This document shows, in pieces, positions 1 to 6,151 of a stretch of DNA of 11,358 nt (its first letter is position 1; every line of letters begins with the position of its first letter). The stretch covers positions 1-11,358 of the forward strand of contig JADGRM010000047.1 in the NCBI GenBank assembly GCA_017880945.1. Direction: 5' to 3'. The notes beneath the pieces are model-generated. The model did no database searches. It was not told the DNA's origin and saw only the letters and a program-made list of their open reading frames with translations. Made by a program: the position numbers and the translations under genes. This DNA is from Gallionella sp. Its GTDB lineage: Bacteria; Pseudomonadota; Gammaproteobacteria; Burkholderiales; Gallionellaceae.

Positions 1-33
1 ATGGCATACGCCCAATATCCGGTGAAGTGATTC

Positions 34-2853
34 CTAGCCTTTGAGTGCATGCTTCAGATATTTTCCGGTCGCGCTATCCGGGTTGGCGGCAATATCCTTG
101 GGGGAACCTTCTGCAATGATGCGGCCGCCGCCGTCGCCGCCTTCGGGGCCGAGGTCGATTACCCAGTCGGCGGTCTTGATCACATCGAGGTTATGTTCGA
201 TCACCACCACGGTGTTGCCCTGGTCGCGCAGCTTGTGGATCACCTTGAGCAACAGCGCGATATCGTGGAAGTGAAGGCCGGTGGTGGGTTCGTCGAGGAT
301 ATACAGCGTGCGTCCGGTGTCACGTTTGGACAACTCCAGCGACAGCTTGACGCGCTGCGCTTCGCCGCCGGACAGTGTGGTGGCGCTTTGGCCCAGCGTG
401 ATGTAACCCAGGCCGACATCCAACAGGGTTTGCAGTTTGCGCGCGATGAGCGGAACGGGTTTGAAGAATTCGTGTGCCTGTTCCACCGTCATCTGCAAGA
501 TCTGGTGAACGTTCTTACCCTTGTAGTTGATCTCCAGCGTTTCGCGGTTGTAGCGCTGCCCGTGGCACACGTCGCACGGCACATATACGTCCGGCAAGAA
601 GTGCATCTCGACCTTGATCACGCCATCGCCTTGGCAGGATTCGCAGCGTCCGCCCTTGACGTTGAACGAGAAGCGTCCGGGTCCATAGCCGCGCTCGCGC
701 GACGAAGGCACACCGGCGAACAACTCGCGAATTGGCGTGAACAGGCCGGTGTAGGTCGCCGGATTGGAGCGCGGCGTGCGGCCGATCGGGCTCTGGTCGA
801 CGTTGATCACCTTGTCGAAAAATTCCAGTCCGCTGATCTCGGCATAGGGCGCGGGTTCGGTGTTGCTGCCGTACAGATGTTGCGCCACGGCGGGATACAG
901 CGTGTCGTTGATCAGCGTGGATTTGCCGGAGCCGGATACGCCGGCCACGCACACCATCAGACCCACCGGCAGATTCAGCGTCACCCCTTTCAAATTGTTG
1001 CCCGAAGCACCCACGATCTGCATCATGCGTTCCGGGTCGGGCTTGAGGAATTTTGCCGGCATCGCAATACTGCGGCGGCCGGTCAGGTAATCTGCAGTCA
1101 GCGAATCTTTGTTCTGGCAGATTTCATCCGGCGTGCCTTGCGCGACGATCAGCCCGCCGTGTTCGCCCGCGCCCGGCCCCATGTCCACCACATAATCGGC
1201 GGCGCGGATCGCTTCTTCATCGTGTTCCACCACGATCACGCTGTTGCCCATGTCGCGCAGTTTTTTCAGCGTGGTCAACAGGCGGTCGTTGTCGCGCTGA
1301 TGCAGGCCGATGGACGGCTCATCCAGCACATACATCACGCCGGTCAGGCCCGAGCCGATCTGCGAGGCCAGCCGGATGCGCTGCGCCTCGCCACCGGACA
1401 GGGTTTCGGCGGAGCGTTCCAGCGACAGATAATCCAGCCCGACGTTGTTCAAAAAGGTCAGGCGGCTGGCGATCTCCAGCACGATCTTTTCCGCGATCGC
1501 CTGCTTGTGGCCTTGCAGCTTCAGTGTCTGGAAAAAAGCCAGCGCCTGCTTCAAAGGCAGCGCGCTGATCTCGTACAGGTTCTTGTCCGCGACGCGCACA
1601 TGGCGCGCTTCCAGACGCAGGCGAGTGCCTTTGCATTCCGGGCAGACGCAGCCATTCAGATATTTCGCCAGTTCCTCGCGCACGGTGGGCGAGTCGGTCT
1701 CCTTGTAGCGGCGTTCCAGATTATGGACGACTCCCTCGAAGGTATGTTCGCGCAGCATCGGTTTGCCGCGCTCGTTCAGATATTGAAACGCAATCTCGGT
1801 CTTGCCGCTGCCATACAGGATCACTTGCTGGATCTTGTCCGGTAAACTCTCGAAGGATTGTTCGATATCGAAGCTGTAATGTTTGGCGAGTCCGGAGAGC
1901 AGCTGGTGATAAAACTGGTTGCGCCTGTCCCAGCCCTTGATCGCACCGGAACTCAAGCTGAGTGTCGGGAATGCGACGATACGCTTGGGATCGAAAAAGG
2001 TGATGTTGCCAAGGCCGTCGCACTTCGGGCACGCGCCCATAGGGTTGTTGAACGAAAACAGACGCGGCTCCAGTTCCGGCAATGAGTAGTTGCAGATCGG
2101 GCAGGCGAATTTTGCCGAGAACATATGCTCTTTGTCGGTATCCATCTCGACTGCAACCGCGCGACCATCGGCATGGCGCAACGCCGTCTCGAACGATTCG
2201 GCCAACCGCTGCTTGGATTCGACATTGACCTTCAGCCTGTCCACGACGATCTCGACCGTATGCTTCTTGGTCTTCTGCAAGGTAGGCAATGTGTCCATCT
2301 CATACACCTTGCCGTTGATGCGCAGGCGCGTAAATCCTTGTGCGCGCAGCTCGTCGAACAGATCCAGCTGCTCGCCCTTGCGCTCCACTACCAGCGGCGA
2401 CAAGATCATGATGCGTGTGCCTTCCGGCAGTTCCAGCACATGGTCCACCATCTGGCCGACGCTCTGCGCCTGCAACACCAGGTCGTGCTGCGGGCAGTAG
2501 GGGTCGCCGGCGCGCGCGAACAGCAGGCGCAGGTAATCGTGGATTTCGGTGACAGTGCCGACCGTGGAGCGCGGGTTGTGCGAAGTGGCTTTCTGCTCGA
2601 TCGCGATTGCGGGCGACAAGCCCTCGATCAGATCCACATCCGGCTTTTCCATCAACTGCAAAAACTGCCGCGCGTAGGTGGAGAGCGACTCGACATAGCG
2701 GCGCTGCCCCTCGGCATACAAGGTGTCAAAGGCGAGTGAGGACTTACCGGACCCGGACAGGCCGGTGATGACCACCAGTTTGTGGCGCGGCAGATCGAGG
2801 CTGATATTCTTTAAATTGTGGGTGCGAGCACCGCGTATCCGTATCTGTTCCAT
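34..2853 (-). CDS. uvrA: UvrABC excinuclease subunit A (UvrA)
   Basis: UvrA is the damage-recognition ATPase of nucleotide excision repair; as a dimer it scans DNA with UvrB and loads it at lesions in the cytoplasm. The predicted protein is 939 residues, the usual family length (E. coli about 940). Visible motifs in order: first Walker A GLSGSGKSS (about 31-39), a zinc module with CPIC and CPKC pairs (Cys about 251, 254, 275, 278), ABC signature LSGGEAQRI, a second Walker A GVSGSGKST, a C-terminal zinc module with CESC and CDVC, and a second signature LSGGEAQRV, each signature followed by a Walker B ending in LDEP. I chose the ATG at 2853, giving MEQIRIRGARTHNL, because family members start there; an in-frame ATG at 2862 adds three residues. 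Neither start has a clear Shine-Dalgarno. No CTGT-N8-ACAG SOS box is visible upstream. The gene is intact and its function is essentially certain. Confidence 0.98.
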   Translation of the reverse strand: MEQIRIRGARTHNLKNISLDLPRHKLVVITGLSGSGKSSLAFDTLYAEGQRRYVESLSTYARQFLQLMEKPDVDLIEGLSPAIAIEQKATSHNPRSTVGTVTEIHDYLRLLFARAGDPYCPQHDLVLQAQSVGQMVDHVLELPEGTRIMILSPLVVERKGEQLDLFDELRAQGFTRLRINGKVYEMDTLPTLQKTKKHTVEIVVDRLKVNVESKQRLAESFETALRHADGRAVAVEMDTDKEHMFSAKFACPICNYSLPELEPRLFSFNNPMGACPKCDGLGNITFFDPKRIVAFPTLSLSSGAIKGWDRRNQFYHQLLSGLAKHYSFDIEQSFESLPDKIQQVILYGSGKTEIAFQYLNERGKPMLREHTFEGVVHNLERRYKETDSPTVREELAKYLNGCVCPECKGTRLRLEARHVRVADKNLYEISALPLKQALAFFQTLKLQGHKQAIAEKIVLEIASRLTFLNNVGLDYLSLERSAETLSGGEAQRIRLASQIGSGLTGVMYVLDEPSIGLHQRDNDRLLTTLKKLRDMGNSVIVVEHDEEAIRAADYVVDMGPGAGEHGGLIVAQGTPDEICQNKDSLTADYLTGRRSIAMPAKFLKPDPERMMQIVGASGNNLKGVTLNLPVGLMVCVAGVSGSGKSTLINDTLYPAVAQHLYGSNTEPAPYAEISGLEFFDKVINVDQSPIGRTPRSNPATYTGLFTPIRELFAGVPSSRERGYGPGRFSFNVKGGRCESCQGDGVIKVEMHFLPDVYVPCDVCHGQRYNRETLEINYKGKNVHQILQMTVEQAHEFFKPVPLIARKLQTLLDVGLGYITLGQSATTLSGGEAQRVKLSLELSKRDTGRTLYILDEPTTGLHFHDIALLLKVIHKLRDQGNTVVVIEHNLDVIKTADWVIDLGPEGGDGGGRIIAEGSPKDIAANPDSATGKYLKHALKG

Positions 2854-2920
2854 GCAAACCATCTTGATTTAGGCGACCTGATAGTTTACGCGCTTTTTGA
2901 CGCTTTCCCAACCCGCTTCA

Positions 2921-2937
2921 GCAGGGGGATAGCCTGC
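2921..2937. repeat. Small inverted repeat upstream of uvrA
   Basis: GCAGG at 2921-2925 and CCTGC at 2933-2937 form a five-base-pair perfect inverted repeat with a seven-base spacer. It lies about 70 bases upstream of the uvrA start and just before the putative promoter of the plus-strand gene. It could be a small hairpin or an operator; nothing else in the sequence decides between these. Confidence 0.25.
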
Positions 2938-2949
2938 CTTAGCTTTCGC

Positions 2950-2978
2950 TTGTCCCCACTTGGGTACTTACGTAGAAT
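2950..2978 (+). promoter_or_regulatory. Putative sigma-70 promoter for the small membrane protein gene
   Basis: TTGTCC at 2950-2955 (4 of 6 matches to the -35 consensus) is followed after exactly 17 bases by TAGAAT at 2973-2978 (5 of 6 matches to the -10). Transcription would start near 2985 and give a leader of about 100 bases ahead of the gene at 3087. This is a match by eye only. Confidence 0.4.
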
Positions 2979-3012
2979 CTCCCACACGCTCAAAGGATAA
3001 TCATAATAAAGT

Positions 3013-3049
3013 GTTGGCGCGAGTCCCCGCACCAACAACGGGGGCGACT
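3013..3049 (+). promoter_or_regulatory. Leader with two mutually exclusive hairpins
   Basis: Hairpin one pairs GTTGG (3013-3017) with CCAAC (3032-3036) and GCG (3019-3021) with CGC (3028-3030), across one mismatch, leaving loop AGTCCC. Hairpin two pairs AGTC (3022-3025) with GACT (3046-3049) and CCCG (3026-3029) with CGGG (3039-3042), with a three-base bulge. They share bases 3022-3036 and cannot form together. They sit between the putative promoter and the ribosome binding site at 3071-3076, so a cis-regulatory leader is possible. I do not recognise a known riboswitch class in it. Confidence 0.3.
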
Positions 3050-3070
3050 AACCAGCAAGTTTGTTATTTA

Positions 3071-3076
3071 AAGGGG
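3071..3076 (+). promoter_or_regulatory. Ribosome binding site with two competing starts
   Basis: AAGGGG lies 6 bases before ATG 3083 (short frame ending at TGA 3152-3154) and 10 bases before TTG 3087 (the long membrane-protein frame). It is the only good Shine-Dalgarno nearby, so it must serve whichever start is used. Confidence 0.6.
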
Positions 3077-3086
3077 AATAACATGG

Positions 3087-3584
3087 TTGCAAGCTTCTCT
3101 GCTTTACCTTCGCGCCGTTCTGGCAAATCGTGGTCTGTACCCAGTTGTTTCTGATGATACTTATATGTTTATGATCGAATACAAAGATATCGGCTGGTGG
3201 TATTGGTTAGTAACAGCTGGACTACTTACATTGGGCGTATCGGGAAATCCAATCGGATTTATGTTGGCTATCGGCCTTACTGTATTTCAATTAATTCACT
3301 TCGTGATTCGAGAACAAAGTATCAAAGCTTTCCCTGTACAAGTCCGGTTCTGGTATCTAACCCTGCTTATTGTTGCGCTACCAGAGCCACTTCAATTGAT
3401 ATATTGGATACCTACCATAGGCACGTGGGCGCAGATAATATTCGGTTATTGCACAATGGCACGCTGTGTTTCTCTATTGCCTTGGAATCGTAGCGAACAA
3501 TTTTCACTTGGCTTGTTAAAGAAAACATTTTTCAGCCGCCCAGTTCGAGGAAGCATTAAACAAGGTTTTGCAGCTACCAAGTAA
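3087..3584 (+). CDS. Small conserved-looking polytopic membrane protein, unknown function
   Basis: This 165-residue protein has about four hydrophobic segments (about 36-52, 56-73, 88-106 and 108-131), so it is predicted to lie in the inner membrane. Notable motifs are IEYKDIGWWYW near 30-40, LPEPLQLIYWIPTIGTWAQ near 98-116, and MARCVSLLPWNR near 124-135, followed by a basic soluble tail. I cannot assign a function. The only start codon that keeps the whole frame open is TTG at 3087, because an in-frame TAA lies at 3069-3071; the spacing from AAGGGG (3071-3076) is 10 bases. An ATG at 3083 has better spacing (6) but is in another frame and yields only a 23-residue peptide. Internal ATGs at 3165 and 3171 lack a ribosome binding site. 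The residues before them look truly coding, so either TTG is used or one base has been gained after an original ATG. The gene is confident; the start is not. Confidence 0.75.
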   Translation: MQASLLYLRAVLANRGLYPVVSDDTYMFMIEYKDIGWWYWLVTAGLLTLGVSGNPIGFMLAIGLTVFQLIHFVIREQSIKAFPVQVRFWYLTLLIVALPEPLQLIYWIPTIGTWAQIIFGYCTMARCVSLLPWNRSEQFSLGLLKKTFFSRPVRGSIKQGFAATK

Positions 3585-3592
3585 AGCAAGTC

Positions 3593-3649
3593 AAAGGGGT
3601 CAGTCGAATTGATTTTCCGCTTCCCAAATATATCGACCCTGGCCACTTT
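3593..3649. repeat. Imperfect inverted repeat resembling RAYT/REP-associated ends
   Basis: The left arm AAAGGGGTCAGTCGA (3593-3607) is the inverted counterpart of the right arm TCGACCCTGGCCACTTT (3633-3649), apart from two extra bases and two mismatches, separated by about 25 bases containing GAATTG-like sequence. The motif closely resembles the AAAGGGGTCAGAGTCGA-type repeats that I recall flanking REP-associated tyrosine transposases in many Proteobacteria. No transposase is present here, so this would be a non-autonomous copy. It begins nine bases after the membrane-protein stop and might also help end its transcript. Confidence 0.5.
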
Positions 3650-3682
3650 AATTTCATTGTGGCAGTTGATACCTTTTGACGG

Positions 3683-4639
3683 TCATTTGTTGCCGAACCA
3701 GAAGCTATAGCCCGCACTAAGAAACTCGTCGTGGGGAATGTAATGCGAGCCGTCGCACGAAAAGGTGAGGCCGACGATGCCGTTAAAGAGATTCAATGTG
3801 CCTGAGCGCAGGTAGAACATCTCGTCCATAAAACGAAGCTCGCGAAACGTGTCCAGCACGGTGCGTATCCGATCAAGCGGCACCAGTGCGTCAGGCGGAT
3901 AAGGCGTTTTGGGATAGGCGAGGCAAATATCCGGGTCGATCAACGAATCGATATCGAGTAGCCGGTAGCGATATGGGTCTTCCATCACCCAGATAACCGC
4001 ACGACTGCTAGAAAAATGCAAAATCACATGGTATACGCCATGGTAAACCATCAATTCCTCAATCACTCCCAGCACGATTTCGATTTGCTGATCCATGACA
4101 CTCTCAACCCTGTTCTGGTGAAAAACCGTGTCACGAATGGAGGGATCGCCCTTGAGCTGGCGCCATAACACCGGCTCATCATATAGCCTGTGCGTTAGTG
4201 GGAGGTCGCGCAGATCGAAATCGGTGCCGATAAATCCCAGCACAGCGCCCGATAGATTGCGCACAATCTGCACTGCTGTGAGCGAAGGACGCCGCCCAAG
4301 CAAGCTGATGTAAGCTTCAGAAAGCAGTGGACCCGTGACTGGCAAGACTTCGCACATGTATGGCCGCTTTGACCGATCTCGACCGAAGGATGCTGCCATC
4401 AATCCTTCGGCACTGACATTGCTGCTTATTTGAATCCCGTTAGTATCCAACGCATAAAGCGATTTGCCATAAGGCAGTGTTTTCAGCCCTTCGCTTAGCG
4501 CCAGATCAAGCTTTGCGCGATCTGCCCAAACCTGATTGCAGCGCGCCGCCAGTTGCTGTAGTGGTTCCTGCAAAATATTCAATAGCTCCTTGCGCTGATG
4601 CGCAATGCTTTCCTGCAATGTCTCTTTTACGTGATGCAT
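3683..4639 (-). CDS. PDC-sensor-like (Cache-fold) cytoplasmic protein
   Basis: The predicted 318-residue protein has a PDC/Cache-type sensor region over roughly its first 150 residues: a long N-terminal helix, then LYALDTNGIQISSNVS, a GRDRSKRPYM segment, and a strand pattern ending in VLGFIGTDFDLRDLP, typical of small-molecule-binding PDC folds. The second half (YHVILHFSSSRAVIWVMED and onward) is a globular domain I cannot name. No transmembrane segment or signal peptide is visible, which is unusual because PDC domains are mostly extracytoplasmic. No kinase, GGDEF, EAL or methyl-accepting domain is attached, so its output is unknown. I chose ATG 4639 because GAGG lies 8 bases upstream; an in-frame GTG at 4654 would overlap that site. 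The truncated C_GCAxxG gene lies about 100 bases upstream on the same strand, so the two may be co-transcribed. Confidence 0.75.
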   Translation of the reverse strand: MHHVKETLQESIAHQRKELLNILQEPLQQLAARCNQVWADRAKLDLALSEGLKTLPYGKSLYALDTNGIQISSNVSAEGLMAASFGRDRSKRPYMCEVLPVTGPLLSEAYISLLGRRPSLTAVQIVRNLSGAVLGFIGTDFDLRDLPLTHRLYDEPVLWRQLKGDPSIRDTVFHQNRVESVMDQQIEIVLGVIEELMVYHGVYHVILHFSSSRAVIWVMEDPYRYRLLDIDSLIDPDICLAYPKTPYPPDALVPLDRIRTVLDTFRELRFMDEMFYLRSGTLNLFNGIVGLTFSCDGSHYIPHDEFLSAGYSFWFGNK

Positions 4640-4741
4640 TGGTGTCAACCTCACAGCCGTAGCTCTCTGACGGCATTCATATCAAATGACATTCGCTCGA
4701 TGTGCCGTTTTATGTTGTTTGGATCCGGTGATCGGGCCATC

Positions 4742-5116
4742 CTACAACATCTCAACGACCCACTTCGTTACTGTCCCGGTTGTATGGGCACACTGCTGAC
4801 CACGCGCATCGTCGAAAGCTTTGTATTCGTCGACATTCCACATGTCGTAGGTGCGCCCCGTGAATTGTTGCTGCAACTGGCGGCAAGTGACGCCGCCGAA
4901 TTCTTGGCGGAAGCGCTCGGTGAGTTCCTTCGCCTTTTTGAAGTTATTGATGTGGTGCCCACTGTCTAACTTGTCGCGGTCACGACCATACCTTGCGCTC
5001 AAAGCGAGGAGATCCCCAGTTAGAGCACCGCAGACACCCTCCCCAAGAAGGCCGCCACCTCCTGAAAGGCCATGATTAGCTTTCAATATATTAGAAATAT
5101 CTAATATATAGTACAT
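4742..5116 (-). pseudogene. C_GCAxxG_C_C family redox-type protein, N-terminally truncated
   Basis: This family (about 140 residues, four conserved cysteines, CGAxxG motif) is thought to be redox-active. Here the 124-residue frame shows GGGGLLGEGVCGALTG at 19-34 (Cys29 in CGALTG), a second Cys at 78 (GGVTC) and a third at 109 (QQCAH), with a normal-looking C-terminus. The first conserved Cys, normally in an NCA-type helix, is absent. Recognisable family sequence begins only near residue 16; the preceding residues, MYYILDISNILKAN, come from an AT-rich palindrome. The start at 5116 has only a weak upstream AAG and no proper Shine-Dalgarno. The simplest reading is a 5' truncated gene joined to unrelated DNA; a short functional variant remains possible. 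No missing N-terminal part was found in other frames upstream. Confidence 0.65.
5086..5109. repeat. Perfect 10-bp AT-rich inverted repeat
   Basis: ATATATTAGA (5086-5095) and TCTAATATAT (5100-5109) are perfect reverse complements around the four-base loop AATA. The repeat covers the first codons of the truncated C_GCAxxG frame. It could be an operator dyad, a hairpin, or a scar at a rearrangement joint. Confidence 0.7.
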
Positions 5117-5479
5117 CTTGCCTTATGAATCTGCAATGGAATGCCTTTAGACTCTTTCGGAATTGGATTATGCTAGCCTACCAAATGATAATTTTCAGCT
5201 AATGCAGCTAATGGGGTCGGCTTCGAAATTAGTTAGGCCGCTAAACCTTTATGTAGCGAGGGACCTCAGTTCGCGTCAAACCCTGATGCTCCACCCATCC
5301 ACTTTCTGTGTTTTCCATGAGTGCGGTAACGCACAGACCCATCCTTCTGTAGCGAGCATCCTTTTTTATATAGCCCGAAACCCAACCGTATCGAGAATAA
5401 GTACGCGATGGTTGAAGATTCGCTTCGGGATGTTTTCTGCGAGAGGAATATTCGCGCCATTATCTAAGGAGGATATCCA
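5117..5479. other. 363-base intergenic region without a convincing gene
   Basis: Open frames on both strands here have poor, cysteine- and serine-rich translations with no family resemblance. What can be seen is a perfect hairpin GTGCG-GTAA-CGCAC at 5321-5334, an alternative pairing of TCTGTG (5305-5310) with CACAGA (5332-5337), and an 8-base direct repeat ACCCATCC at 5293-5300 and 5337-5344. The region separates the divergent C_GCAxxG and SpoIIAA-like genes and should contain their promoters, but I see no strong -35/-10 pair. Confidence 0.5.
5466..5472 (+). promoter_or_regulatory. Near-perfect Shine-Dalgarno for the SpoIIAA-like gene
   Basis: AAGGAGG is complementary to the 16S 3' end and lies 7 bases before ATG 5480. 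It is the strongest ribosome binding site in the accessory block and fixes this start; it suggests high translation. Confidence 0.85.
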
Positions 5480-5863
5480 ATGCTCAACTACGAATTGTTA
5501 CACTACGAAGGCATACTCGTGCTGCATCCCGAAGGGCCGCTTGAAGCGGCAGACTTCACGGTGCTGGCGGGCCAAGTCGATGTTTATCTGGAGGGCCATG
5601 GGAAGCTGTGCGGAGTATTGATACACGCAAAATCGTTCCCCGGCTGGAAAGACTTTGGCGCGCTGCTTGCTCACCTGAAGTTCCTCAAGGTGCATCTTAA
5701 GAGAATCGAGAAAGTTGCGGTCGTCGCGGATGGCGCTATCGCGAGTATCATGCCGAACATTGCAAACCATTTCGTCCACGCTCAGGTGCAACATTTCGAT
5801 TTCACGCGCGAGGATGCCGCATGGGACTGGCTCAGGCAAAGCGGCAATCCAGCGGACGCCTAG
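5480..5863 (+). CDS. SpoIIAA-like protein (STAS/SEC14-type fold)
   Basis: This 127-residue protein matches the SpoIIAA-like family of small soluble proteins related to STAS anti-sigma-factor antagonists and to lipid-binding SEC14-type folds. Diagnostic features are an N-terminal strand followed by LEAADF, a VDVYLEGHGKLCGVLIHA core, FPGWKDFGALLAHLKFLKVH near 53-72, the RIEKVAVVADG strand near 75-85, and a C-terminal FDFTREDAAWDWLRQ near 105-120. Family members are typically about 120-130 residues, so it is full length. No signal peptide or membrane segment is present. The role in Proteobacteria is poorly defined; no anti-sigma factor or cognate kinase lies next to it, so a partner-switching role cannot be inferred from context. 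It is transcribed divergently from the C_GCAxxG gene. Confidence 0.88.
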   Translation: MLNYELLHYEGILVLHPEGPLEAADFTVLAGQVDVYLEGHGKLCGVLIHAKSFPGWKDFGALLAHLKFLKVHLKRIEKVAVVADGAIASIMPNIANHFVHAQVQHFDFTREDAAWDWLRQSGNPADA

Positions 5864-6111
5864 TTTCATGTTAATGGCATCTGGTACCGGAATAGCATCA
5901 CGTACTGGAGTCGAAAATCTTTCTTCACGTTTCCTTCGCACCGGTCCTCCCCACGGGCCAAAACAATTTCACAGCTAATCGCTAGTGGTTCTGATTCAGC
6001 TTCGCAATCGCTGCGGGATATTCCTGCGGCGGGCTATTTTGGTTTGCATCGAGCTCGGTGCTTCACCCATCCTGCCGTGCTTGCATAACCCTGTCGGCAA
6101 GCGTGATGACC

Positions 6112-6120
6112 TGCTAAAAT
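6112..6120 (+). promoter_or_regulatory. Extended -10 promoter for the MFS-ssb operon
   Basis: TGCTAAAAT is an extended -10 element (TGn plus TAAAAT, 5 of 6 matches) about 31 bases before the ATG at 6152. The matching -35 region (TGTCGG, 6092-6097, spacing 17) is weak, as is common for extended -10 promoters. Confidence 0.45.
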
Positions 6121-6151
6121 ACTCCAGTTCTGATCACATTCCAAAACATCC

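Noticed and set aside
49..1845. 598-codon open frame on the plus strand opposite uvrA
   Set aside because: It mirrors the strongly conserved uvrA frame, its translation is rich in His, Arg and Ala without domain features, and long antisense frames are expected in GC-rich genes.
2863..2960. SOS (LexA) box upstream of uvrA
   Set aside because: No CTGT-N8-ACAG-like sequence is visible; only a weak TTGGGA-17-TAAACT promoter candidate is present on the minus strand.
5163..5621. 152-codon plus-strand open frame
   Set aside because: It has no family resemblance or ribosome binding site and overlaps the well-supported SpoIIAA-like gene in another frame.
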